Part shown: one piece after another, positions 1 through 6,884 of the stretch
Layout of the letters: each line of letters starts with the position of its first letter
Position numbering within the stretch: the first letter of the stretch is position 1
DNA from: CBDHHC01 sp050633205
GTDB taxonomy: Bacteria > Pseudomonadota > Alphaproteobacteria > Rhizobiales > CBDHHC01
Length of the DNA stretch: 10,571 nucleotides
NCBI GenBank assembly: GCA_050633205.1
Contig: JBOEGA010000127.1
Coordinates: 1-10,571 of the forward strand
Direction of reading: 5' to 3'
The notes under the pieces: generated by a model
The model's database searches: none
What the model was told of the DNA's origin: nothing
Seen by the model: only the letters and a program-made list of their open reading frames with translations
Position numbers and translations under genes: made by a program

Positions 1-1
1 C

Positions 2-1615
2 TTCTCAGAAGATCTGATGAAACATTTAACCAGTGTTCAGTCTCATTATGCCGAACTGTTTGAGGATATGCCGTCTCTGAACATAAATGGTCTGGATCCG
101 ATTAAAGTAAAAGACACTCTTGTAACTGCGGATGTGCTGTCCCGAATGGGCTTTAGTGATACAGAAAAGGGGCTTGCCACAATAGATAACTGGCACTCCG
201 GCCGATATATGTCCATGCGCAGTAAACAGGCCAGAGCACGTCTGACCGACTTCCAGCTTGTATTGCTCGATGCCCTTTCCAAAACAGCAGAACCGGATCA
301 GGCCCTGATTTCCTTCGACCGGTTTTTGGCAAATCTGCCCGCGGGAATTCAGCTTTTTTCACTCCTGAAAAGCAATCCCAATCTCCTTCGCTTACTGGCT
401 GATATCATGGGAACAGCCCCACGATTATCTCAATTCCTCTCCCGCCATTCAAGAGTACTGGATGCAGTGCTGGACCCTGGCTTCTTTGGTGAAGTACCAA
501 CGGATGAGGTGTTGGAGGAGCTGATTACAAAAGTTATTACAGAAGCCACTGATTATCAGGATGTGCTGGATGGTATTCGCAGTATCGGACAGGAGAAAGC
601 ATTCCTGATCGGGGTCAGAACACTGTCAGGAACAATCTCCGCCGCAGAATCTGGCTATGCCTATGCTAAACTGGCTGAGTTCCTGATTGACCCGCTGGTT
701 GACAGGGTAAAAAGCGAACTGGAATCCAAAAGTGGAAAAATAAAGGATGGCGAGGTTGCTGTTCTGGCTATGGGCAAACTTGGTGGACGGGAAATGACCG
801 CCAGTTCAGATCTGGATATCATCGTTATTTATGATTTCGATCAGGACTGCTTGCAGTCTGATGGTTCAAAAGCGCTGGCTCCGACACAATATTATAACCG
901 CCTGACACAAAGGCTGCTGAGTGCTCTTTCAGCCCCGACCACATATGGAAGCCTCTATGAGGTTGACACCCGCTTGCGGCCGTCCGGGCGCTCCGGCCCA
1001 TTGGCAACCCGGTTCGACAGCTTTTCCCAGTATCAGAAAGAAAGTGCCTGGACATGGGAACATATGGCCCTTACACGAGCCCGGATAATTTCATCAACCC
1101 AAGGGTTGGAAGACAAATTAAACGCGGAAATCAAAGATATACTGACCGCTCCCCGGGATCCGGAAAAAATTGCACTTGATGTCAGGGATATGCGCAAGCG
1201 CATTGCAAATGAGCATGGTACTCTGGAACACTGGCATATAAAGCGTGTAAGAGGCGGCCTTCTTGATGTGGAATTTATCACCCAGTATTTACAGTTGATA
1301 CATGCTCACAAGCACCCTGAGATACTCGATCAGAATACCCGTGATGCTCTGGCAAAAATTTCGAAAGCAGGTTTGATAACAGAATATCAGTCCGAAACAC
1401 TGATTGAGGCCGCGAGGTTATACAGCAAATTGATTCAGATTTTGCGCCTTTGTGTATCTGATCAGTTCTCACCGGATAGCGCTCCTCCCGGCCTGAAAAA
1501 TCTTCTGGTACGAACAAGCAATGATCCTGCTTTCAGTCAGCTTGAAGCAAATCTCAGGGAAAAACTGGCAGCCGTAAAGAAGATTTATGATGAAATATTG
1601 GGTGAAGAAGCCTGA
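2..1615 (+). CDS. glnE: Bifunctional glutamine synthetase adenylyltransferase/deadenylylase, C-terminal part (5' end outside window)
   Basis: GlnE adds AMP to, or removes it from, glutamine synthetase, shutting the enzyme down when nitrogen is plentiful; PII protein sets the direction. The reading frame is open to the first complete codon (position 2), so the ATG at 17 is internal and the gene starts upstream. About 537 codons are present, against roughly 950-1000 residues for the family; the N-terminal deadenylylase half is missing from view. Counting from that ATG, residues ~97-155 form the helical linker typical of GlnE (FDRFLANLPAG... SRHSRVLDAVLD). The C-terminal nucleotidyltransferase core follows: MGKLGGREM then SSDLDIIVIYD (~252-273, acidic residues D265 and D267) and YEVDTRLRPSGRSGPLATR (~314-332, D317). 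These are the metal-binding signatures of the adenylylating domain. The ORF ends cleanly in TGA with no frameshift. Identification is very secure; only the 5' boundary is unknown. Confidence 0.96.
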   Translation, partial: FSEDLMKHLTSVQSHYAELFEDMPSLNINGLDPIKVKDTLVTADVLSRMGFSDTEKGLATIDNWHSGRYMSMRSKQARARLTDFQLVLLDALSKTAEPDQALISFDRFLANLPAGIQLFSLLKSNPNLLRLLADIMGTAPRLSQFLSRHSRVLDAVLDPGFFGEVPTDEVLEELITKVITEATDYQDVLDGIRSIGQEKAFLIGVRTLSGTISAAESGYAYAKLAEFLIDPLVDRVKSELESKSGKIKDGEVAVLAMGKLGGREMTASSDLDIIVIYDFDQDCLQSDGSKALAPTQYYNRLTQRLLSALSAPTTYGSLYEVDTRLRPSGRSGPLATRFDSFSQYQKESAWTWEHMALTRARIISSTQGLEDKLNAEIKDILTAPRDPEKIALDVRDMRKRIANEHGTLEHWHIKRVRGGLLDVEFITQYLQLIHAHKHPEILDQNTRDALAKISKAGLITEYQSETLIEAARLYSKLIQILRLCVSDQFSPDSAPPGLKNLLVRTSNDPAFSQLEANLREKLAAVKKIYDEILGEEA

Positions 1616-1740
1616 TATCACGACATTTATTCTTACCAGCGAAATATTCAGCAATTTTATCCGACGGTTTTTCAAATATTAGCCGTATAACAGGTTGTAG
1701 ATATACTGTTTGAGAGATAATTTTCTCTTTTCTGGTAAAC

Positions 1741-1746
1741 GGAGGT
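1741..1746 (+). promoter_or_regulatory. Strong Shine-Dalgarno site of the EF-hand gene
   Basis: A perfect GGAGGT lies three bases before the ATG at 1750. The spacing is shorter than the usual 5-9, but it is the strongest Shine-Dalgarno match at a start in this window and supports that ATG over the next in-frame ATG at 1765. Confidence 0.7.
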
Positions 1747-1749
1747 CAT

Positions 1750-2373
1750 ATGTCAAAAATATTAATGTCTCTTTCTGTCGGTAGCTTCATTCTTCTTTCC
1801 TTTATCGGCAGTGCTAATGCATTTGATGATCCGGTGAGGCAGGGGGAGCACGGAGCAGAAGTAGGGGAGCAGGCAGGCCGTTGGCACCAGGGTCGCGGAA
1901 TGCGTCAGGGGTGGCCACGCCATATGCGAAGAAAGAGATTTTTTAATAAACTGAAAAGTCTGGGGCTACTGCATGCAGATGTAAATGAAGATGGCATAGT
2001 AACCTGGAAAGAAATAGAAAAAAGCCGTGCCAGATATTTCAACCACTTTGATTTAAATAAAGATGGTGATATTACCAGAGATGAAGTCGAAGCTCAGCTC
2101 CGCAAAAGAATGGAACGACGTGCACGTCTGATTACTGGCTGGTTTGATAGCAATAGTGATGGAAAAATTTCCAAAGAGGAATTTAATCAGTCAGCAAAAG
2201 AACGTTTTGGCTGGAGAGATTATAATGGGGATAACAAGCTCTCAGGTACAGAGTTGCCCCCTCGTTTCTATCGTATGCAGAGAAGGCGCGAAAGACTGAA
2301 AGAATACAGACAGGATACACAAAAACCTGAAGTACCGGAAGAGACTGAAAATAAAACGGATAAAAAAGGCTGA
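1750..2373 (+). CDS. Exported EF-hand calcium-binding protein, first gene of sigma-factor operon
   Basis: A 207-residue protein likely secreted to the periplasm. Residues 1-24 are a classic Sec signal peptide: short basic start, hydrophobic core, and an A-N-A cleavage site before F25. Four EF-hand-like loops follow: 77-88 (DVNEDGIVTWKE), 101-112 (DLNKDGDITRDE), 133-144 (DSNSDGKISKEE) and 157-168 (DYNGDNKLSGTE). The first three have all oxygen ligands at positions 1, 3, 5 and 12 plus the central glycine; the fourth has Asn instead of Gly at position 6 but keeps its acidic ligands. The segment before the loops (~28-65) and the stretches between and after them are rich in Arg, Gly and Trp, so the protein is unusually basic for an EF-hand protein. 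The C-terminal tail is a charged, probably disordered run. The stop overlaps the downstream sigma-factor start by one base (TGATG), suggesting translational coupling. Calcium binding is inferred from the motifs; a link to sigma-factor signalling is inferred only from position. Confidence 0.9.
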   Translation: MSKILMSLSVGSFILLSFIGSANAFDDPVRQGEHGAEVGEQAGRWHQGRGMRQGWPRHMRRKRFFNKLKSLGLLHADVNEDGIVTWKEIEKSRARYFNHFDLNKDGDITRDEVEAQLRKRMERRARLITGWFDSNSDGKISKEEFNQSAKERFGWRDYNGDNKLSGTELPPRFYRMQRRRERLKEYRQDTQKPEVPEETENKTDKKG

Positions 2374-3080
2374 TGCTTCTGGCTGTATATGCCCGGTATT
2401 ATGCGTATCAGTCGCCAAATCAGACAACAGCAAAGTTGCTATCAACTGATACTGAAGAAGCGCTTGGACCAGGCCGTATGGGTAATGTAAAACGTAGTGA
2501 TGAAGAGACAGATGAGATGCTGGTTACACGAATTGTATCCAGGGATGTCACTGCGTTTTCTCTCCTGAGCGAACGTTATCTTGTCAAGATAGTAGCTGCT
2601 TCCAGGAACATGCTTGGAGATGATGCTGAAGCAGAGGATGTTGCACAGGAGTGCTTCCTGCGTCTTTGGAATAAGGCAGAGAGTTTCAATCCTGACAAAG
2701 CGCGTTTTTCAACCTGGCTTTATCGAATTGCAGGAAACCTTTGCATAGACCGTCTGAGAAAAAAGAAGGCTCAGGGAGTACAGGAGCCGATTGAATATGC
2801 AGAAAGTCTTGCTGTTCCTGCGGATCAGGAGCGCCAGTTTGCAGCAAAGCAACTGGAAGAAAGGGTTGATCAGGCACTGCAGCGACTGCCTGAAAGGCAG
2901 AGACAGGCCCTTGTATTATGTCACTTTCAGGGGTTAAGAATGAAGGAAGCGTGTTCCGTTATGGAAATTTCTGTTGAAGCACTCGAATCTCTGTTGGCAA
3001 GGGCACGCCGCTCTTTGAAAAAAGAGCTTCAGGAAGAGTGGATGCAGTTTATGCCTGAACGATCCGGGCCGCAACAGTAA
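2373..3080 (+). CDS. ECF-type RNA polymerase sigma factor (sigma-70 family)
   Basis: A group 4 (extracytoplasmic function) sigma factor that would direct RNA polymerase to a dedicated regulon. In the 235-residue reading, region 2 spans ~50-130: EAEDVAQECFLRLW for core binding and FSTWLYRIAGNLCIDRLRKKK for -10 melting and recognition. Region 4 spans ~165-220: LPERQRQALVLCHFQG followed by a helix-turn-helix ending SVEALESLLARARRSLKKEL. There is no region 1.1 or 3, as expected of the class. The start is uncertain. The ATG at 2373 overlaps the previous stop (TGATG) but gives 35 extra N-terminal residues with no sigma-like character; the ATG at 2478 (MGNVKRSDEE) gives a typical ECF N-terminus. Both have only weak Shine-Dalgarno matches. 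It is followed closely by a putative anti-sigma factor and a CnrX-like sensor, so it is probably held inactive until an envelope signal arrives. The regulon cannot be read from the window. Confidence 0.93.
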   Translation: MLLAVYARYYAYQSPNQTTAKLLSTDTEEALGPGRMGNVKRSDEETDEMLVTRIVSRDVTAFSLLSERYLVKIVAASRNMLGDDAEAEDVAQECFLRLWNKAESFNPDKARFSTWLYRIAGNLCIDRLRKKKAQGVQEPIEYAESLAVPADQERQFAAKQLEERVDQALQRLPERQRQALVLCHFQGLRMKEACSVMEISVEALESLLARARRSLKKELQEEWMQFMPERSGPQQ

Positions 3081-3120
3081 TGAATTTATATTAGAACATT
3101 TGACAGCGAAGTTCAGAATA

Positions 3121-3651
3121 ATGACAGATGACAGCAAAAAGATAGAAAATCTTGATAACGCACTGCAAAGGCTCACAACCGTATTGGAAGTCTATGGAGC
3201 AAAACCATTGTCATGGCCTGAAGAAGAGCGGGATTTTCTGCAGAAGCTTATCAGGAAAAATATTGCTGCTGATCAGATATATCAGGAAGCTGTTGCTCTG
3301 GAACATGTTCTTGATCAGGCAGCAGTCCCAAAGGATATGGCATCACTTCAGTCCAGAATTATGGCCCGGATTGGTGAACAGGCGGTGATATCTGAGCAGA
3401 CAGTTGAAGCTGAGGTAATTGATTTTGCTTCCCGGCAAAAGCCGAAACCTGCAGCAAAAGTACCTTATCTGGATATAGTGCAGAATATTGCTGTTATGGC
3501 AGCAGCTCTGATTATAGGTATATATATCGGAACTACAGATTTCGTCAGTAAGCTAACCCCCTTTGATCAGTCTGTTTCATCGAATATTGTGACACTGGTT
3601 CCTGCTCCGGTTGATAAAAATGGCCTGCCATACGAGGAGAGCTTCCTGTGA
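3121..3651 (+). CDS. Putative single-pass membrane anti-sigma factor
   Basis: A 176-residue protein lying between an ECF sigma gene and a periplasmic sensor gene, the usual place for the cognate anti-sigma factor. The N-terminal ~100 residues are helical and cytoplasmic, with VYGAKPLSWPEEERDFL near residues 26-42; a 'YGxxPxxWPxxER' stretch is common in alphaproteobacterial anti-sigma-like proteins. One transmembrane helix lies near 119-137 (IVQNIAVMAAALIIGIYIG), leaving a ~40-residue periplasmic tail. It has no cysteine at all, so it is not a zinc-binding (HxxxCxxC) anti-sigma. The ATG at 3121 is chosen; an in-frame TTG at 3100 would add seven residues but has no ribosome site. The stop overlaps the next gene's GTG by three bases. 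Function is inferred from topology and neighbours; the sequence is too divergent to name a family confidently. Confidence 0.75.
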   Translation: MTDDSKKIENLDNALQRLTTVLEVYGAKPLSWPEEERDFLQKLIRKNIAADQIYQEAVALEHVLDQAAVPKDMASLQSRIMARIGEQAVISEQTVEAEVIDFASRQKPKPAAKVPYLDIVQNIAVMAAALIIGIYIGTTDFVSKLTPFDQSVSSNIVTLVPAPVDKNGLPYEESFL

Positions 3652-4154
3652 GCAATGTTACGGAAACAGAAATGGCACCACGAAAGCCAAAACTATTAAA
3701 ATGGCTGTTTATTATTTCACTGTCATTTAATCTGTTACTGGTCGGGCTGATTGGCGGTGCTATATGGATGCGCCTGAACGGAGGTCTGTTTGACAGGCTG
3801 ACCACACAGTTTGTCAAAACATTACCGGAAGAAAAGCAGAACAGGGTTTCATATCTGTTCGATAAGAATAAAAAGGATGTTCAGGAACAGTGGGGCAAAA
3901 TTTTTCTTGGCCAGCAGAAAGTTATCGATGTCCTTAAGAAGGATACCTATGATTCGGCAGAGTTGGACCAGCAGCTCGAAGAGTTACTGAAACATCATGA
4001 TGAATTACAAAGAATACGTCATCAGCTCGTTGTTGATCTGGCAGAGAAGCTCACCCTGAAAGAGAGACGCACCTTTATTGACATGTGGAATAATGCAATG
4101 AGCCGTTTCAGAAAATTATTTCCACGGACTTCAAAATCTAAATCTGCCTCCTGA
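3648..4154 (+). CDS. Membrane-anchored periplasmic sensor, CnrX/CpxP-like (heavy-metal resistance family)
   Basis: A 168-residue protein with a short cytoplasmic N-terminus, one signal-anchor helix at ~17-41 and a long all-helical periplasmic domain. The domain carries two 'LTxxQ/ER'-type segments, TLPEEKQNRVSYLFDKNKKD (~58-77) and KLTLKERRTFIDMW (~134-147), separated by a charged coiled-coil-like region (~100-130). This is the layout of the CnrX/CpxP/Spy group often annotated 'periplasmic heavy metal sensor'. In the CnrYXH system of Cupriavidus, CnrX senses Ni/Co and controls the anti-sigma CnrY. Histidines H116, H117 and H125 are possible ligands, but I cannot match them to the CnrX set, so metal sensing is unproven. 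The start is GTG at 3648 within a GTGA overlap with the anti-sigma gene, with GAGGAG at 3634-3639 as its ribosome site. The overlap supports coupled synthesis of the two membrane proteins. Confidence 0.85.
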   Translation: MSNVTETEMAPRKPKLLKWLFIISLSFNLLLVGLIGGAIWMRLNGGLFDRLTTQFVKTLPEEKQNRVSYLFDKNKKDVQEQWGKIFLGQQKVIDVLKKDTYDSAELDQQLEELLKHHDELQRIRHQLVVDLAEKLTLKERRTFIDMWNNAMSRFRKLFPRTSKSKSAS

Positions 4155-4213
4155 TTGGTTGCAGATAGTCTTGAAAATAAAGGTAATTTCGGTCCATAAA
4201 GAACTGATTTAGG

Positions 4214-4243
4214 AAAGCACTGCTGTTATGGTGAGTGCTTTTT
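4214..4243 (+). terminator. Intrinsic terminator of the EF-hand/sigma/sensor operon
   Basis: A perfect 8-bp inverted repeat, AAAGCACT (4214-4221) and AGTGCTTT (4234-4241), with a 12-base loop and a run of five T residues (4239-4243) that continues past the stem. It lies 60 bases after the sensor stop and upstream of the DUF4202 gene, so it probably ends the four-gene unit. Confidence 0.7.
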
Positions 4244-4269
4244 ACATATTGTTAACCTTGCTCAATGGG

Positions 4270-4288
4270 TTAGATATGTTGTATCTAA
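4270..4288. promoter_or_regulatory. Inverted repeat in the DUF4202 upstream region, candidate operator
   Basis: TTAGATA (4270-4276) and TATCTAA (4282-4288) form a perfect 7-bp dyad around a five-base centre. A -10-like TATTAT lies at 4304-4309, with TTGTAT at 4279-4284 as a weak -35 at a long 19-base spacing. The dyad would then overlap the -35, as a repressor site might. No T-run follows, so it is not a terminator. Function is inferred from position only. Confidence 0.35.
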
Positions 4289-4412
4289 TCACCTGTAAAG
4301 TTTTATTATAGCGTTTCGCCCAATACAGGTTCTGATCCTGAATACAATATAAGACCTTTCATTGTCGTTGTTCTGCCTGGAGCGGAGCATGACCTTGAAT
4401 GAGGAGAAGTAA

Positions 4413-5036
4413 ATGACTGACCCGCAAGGTTCTGTAGATACAGAGAAAAGTGATAAATTCCTACCTGCAGTTAAACTGTTACAGGCTGTTCACGCTGAAG
4501 ATCCCAATAAAACAACAGTTGACGGTGCAGAGAGACCCTATGAAGAGGTCTATGCTGAGCGGATGTCAGAAGTCCTGGATGATCTTTATCCGAACTCTTC
4601 TGAATTATTGTCGCTGGCCGCTGTTGCCCAGCATCTTGGACGCTGGAAAGTTCTCAGAAGTGATTACCCTGAAGGGCGTACAGGTTATTTTCAGTGGCGC
4701 AATGAGCAGAAGAGAATGCACGCTGAACATGCAGGCGAAATCATGATACAATGTGGTTACAGCGTAGATGATGTCAGACGTGTAAAATCATTGATCCGAA
4801 AAGAAAAATTCAAACAGGACCCGGAAGCTCAGGCGCTGGAAGATGTAGCCTGTGTTGTCTTTATGAAATATTATTTCGACGACTTCCTCGAAAAATACAA
4901 ATATGACGACGAAAAAGTTATCAATATTATCCAGAAAACCTGGGCGAAAATGTCAGAAACCGGACATCAGGGGGCACTGAAACTCAAATTTGATGATTAC
5001 GTGACTTCCCTGGTTCAGCGCGCACTCGCTGGTTGA
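4413..5036 (+). CDS. DUF4202 family protein of unknown function
   Basis: A 207-residue, soluble, mostly helical protein matching the DUF4202 family from end to end. Recognisable segments are RPYEEVYAERM (~41-51), AQHLGRWKVLRSDYPEGRTG (~72-91), HAEHAGEIM (~103-111), IRKEKFKQDPEAQALEDVAC (~128-147) and the TWAKMSETGH turn (~176-185), ending LVQRALAG. No signal peptide or membrane segment is visible, so it is probably cytoplasmic. The order of conserved polar residues (H74, then H103/H106, then E143/D144) in a helical protein resembles HD-domain metal-binding proteins, but that is my inference and no activity is established to my knowledge. GAGGAG at 4400-4405 is a good Shine-Dalgarno site before the ATG at 4413. 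It appears to be transcribed alone, between a terminator upstream and a convergent gene downstream, so neighbours give no hint of function. Confidence 0.9.
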   Translation: MTDPQGSVDTEKSDKFLPAVKLLQAVHAEDPNKTTVDGAERPYEEVYAERMSEVLDDLYPNSSELLSLAAVAQHLGRWKVLRSDYPEGRTGYFQWRNEQKRMHAEHAGEIMIQCGYSVDDVRRVKSLIRKEKFKQDPEAQALEDVACVVFMKYYFDDFLEKYKYDDEKVINIIQKTWAKMSETGHQGALKLKFDDYVTSLVQRALAG

Positions 5037-5047
5037 TTCTTTGCTTT

Positions 5048-5069
5048 CAGGAGCACTGAAGTGCTCCTG
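5048..5069. terminator. Hairpin between convergent DUF4202 and pabBC genes
   Basis: CAGGAGCAC (5048-5056) pairs perfectly with GTGCTCCTG (5061-5069) around a TGAA tetraloop. It sits 11 bases after the DUF4202 stop and three bases beyond the pabBC stop on the other strand, the usual place for a shared terminator. Neither side has a good T-run (TTCCT on plus, AAAGCAAAG on minus), so it may act as a transcript-end stabiliser or a weak two-way terminator. Confidence 0.5.
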
Positions 5070-5072
5070 TTC

Positions 5073-6860
5073 CTAAACCTGTATTGCTTTAAGCAGACCA
5101 CGAACAGAATTCCCAAGATAAACCTGTCCTTTGGAATTCAGGTCATCTTTTGTTAGTACGCTTTCCTTTGCCCGTCCCGTTGCAATCAGTTCGGCGCGCA
5201 TTGTACCGGCAAGGAGGCCACTTTCTATTGGTGGCGTTAACAATATTCCATCCCGTTCAATAAAGATATTGGTGCGGCTGCCTTCCGTGATCTGACCATC
5301 TTCATTCAGAAACAGAACTTCGTCACATCGGTTATCTGCGGTCTCTCTCGCATGTTCTTCATCATAAAAATTACGGTTGGTGGTCTTGTGATAAAGATAG
5401 ATATTATCTTTATTGATCCGTTTGTCTGAAATGACAAATCTCATAACACCGTCTGGCTTCGGAGCTTCAGTTTGAGTTGGTGTTATTGACAGGCTTCCAT
5501 CTGCAGATAAGAGTAATCTGACCCTGTAATAGCCTCCGCGAATTTCTTCTTCCGTCTCTCGCAATGCAGCTTCAACAGCCGCCTGATCAAACCTGTAATT
5601 AAAATAGGCAGCAGACTTTCTAAGCCGCTCTATATGATAATTGTAATAATGGTAGCCTTCTTCTGGAGAATAGGCATAGGTTTCTATTAACTGAAAATCT
5701 GTCACGGCATCACTCACAAATTTCATTTTCAAAATACACTCATCATATTCATCATCGGCCCGTGAGTCACTGACAACGCCACTGCCAATACCAAGCTCAC
5801 CTCTTCCATCAGGCCACAGCGTTAACGTCCGTATACCCACATTGAAATAGGTCTGCCTCGGCTTTTGCATTTCGGGGAGAAACATGCCAATCGTACCAGT
5901 ATAGACACCACGCTGCTCGCTTTCTGTTTCATGAATAATTTCCATAGCCCTGACTTTGGGGGCACCTGTGATAGATCCCGGTGGATATAGGGCTGAAACC
6001 CATTCAGAAATACTGATACCAGGTCTCAGAGTACTGGTCACATGAGATACAAGTTGATGCAGGGTAGGGTAGGTTTCTATTGCAAACAGTTCAGGAACCC
6101 GAACCTCTCCAATTTCCGAAATCCGCCCCAGATCATTGCGCATAAGATCAACAATCATCAGATTTTCAGCCTGCGATTTCAGGTCGTTTTGTAATTCAGC
6201 ACAGATCTCTGCATCCTGAGCAGAGGTATATCCTCTTTTGGCAGTCCCTTTCATCGGGACGGTTCTAACCTGATCTCCATCAATTGCAAGGAACAGCTCG
6301 GGTGAAGCAGAAATCACGTCAAACTCTTTTGACTGAATAAAGGCTCCATTATTCATTCTCTGCTTGTGCTTCAGATCCCGGTACAGGGCTTTGGAGTTAC
6401 CATGAAACTGAAAATGTGCATTAAATGTCAGGTTTAGCTGGTAGATATTTCCGCTGGAAATATTCTCCTGCGCTTTTTCAAATGCACTGCGATATTGTTC
6501 CCTCGACAAAGCCAGTTCAAAGTCCTCAAAACCATAATCCTGTGAGTTATCATCAGCCTTAAGAAAATCCCTGACACCATCCCTGTCCAGTTGCTCGGCA
6601 TCTTCAAACAGCCCAAACCATATCAGTGGCACTTTAAGGTCGCTGGGCATTCTGCATCGTAGCCTCTGCTCAAACGCATAGCCAAGTTCATAGGAAAAGA
6701 AGCCCGCTGCATACAGACCGTTAGCCACGGCTTTTTCAATCTGCTGAAGTGCTTGCGGAACATCGCTTATGGACGACGTTGTGACAATCGAAGAGGGATC
6801 TTTGAACAGAAACGCAGTGCCATAGGCATTTCTGTCGCTATCAATTAATATGGTTGTCAC
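5073..6860 (-). CDS. pabBC: Fused aminodeoxychorismate synthase component I and aminodeoxychorismate lyase
   Basis: A 595-residue fusion catalysing two steps of p-aminobenzoate synthesis for folate. Residues ~1-385 are the chorismate-binding PabB domain: the nucleophilic lysine K204 lies in VPMKGTAKRG (anthranilate synthases have PIAGT there, so this is PabB rather than TrpE). It is followed by NLMIVDLMRNDLGR (~233-246), PPGSITGAPK (293-302) and GSGVVSDSRADDEYDE (~359-374). Residues ~390-595 are a class IV PLP fold like PabC: YRVRLLL (~445-451), the PLP lysine K492 in YHKTTNRNFYD, EGSRTNIF (526-533) and PPIESGLLAGTMR (543-555). The first would aminate chorismate with ammonia from a PabA amidotransferase, not encoded here; the second releases pyruvate to give p-aminobenzoate. 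The start is GTG at 6860, with a poor Shine-Dalgarno site. The gene lies 24 bp after the GT39 gene and is probably cotranscribed, though the functions are unrelated. Domain assignment is secure. Confidence 0.94.
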   Translation of the reverse strand: MTTILIDSDRNAYGTAFLFKDPSSIVTTSSISDVPQALQQIEKAVANGLYAAGFFSYELGYAFEQRLRCRMPSDLKVPLIWFGLFEDAEQLDRDGVRDFLKADDNSQDYGFEDFELALSREQYRSAFEKAQENISSGNIYQLNLTFNAHFQFHGNSKALYRDLKHKQRMNNGAFIQSKEFDVISASPELFLAIDGDQVRTVPMKGTAKRGYTSAQDAEICAELQNDLKSQAENLMIVDLMRNDLGRISEIGEVRVPELFAIETYPTLHQLVSHVTSTLRPGISISEWVSALYPPGSITGAPKVRAMEIIHETESEQRGVYTGTIGMFLPEMQKPRQTYFNVGIRTLTLWPDGRGELGIGSGVVSDSRADDEYDECILKMKFVSDAVTDFQLIETYAYSPEEGYHYYNYHIERLRKSAAYFNYRFDQAAVEAALRETEEEIRGGYYRVRLLLSADGSLSITPTQTEAPKPDGVMRFVISDKRINKDNIYLYHKTTNRNFYDEEHARETADNRCDEVLFLNEDGQITEGSRTNIFIERDGILLTPPIESGLLAGTMRAELIATGRAKESVLTKDDLNSKGQVYLGNSVRGLLKAIQV

Positions 6861-6884
6861 GTCCGTTTTCGCGCTTCTATATGC

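Noticed and set aside
188..205. TGGCAC as a sigma-54 site inside glnE
   Set aside because: No TTGC at the required distance, and it lies within coding sequence.
1695..1721. Promoter TTGTAG / GATAAT before the EF-hand gene
   Set aside because: The -10 is good, but the spacer is only 15 bases and the -35 is weak. A promoter must exist nearby, but this pair is not strong enough to list.
4228..4311. 27-codon hydrophobic ORF upstream of the DUF4202 gene
   Set aside because: It begins inside the loop of the terminator hairpin, and the only AGGA is about 14 bases upstream. The leucine-rich look follows from AT-rich sequence.
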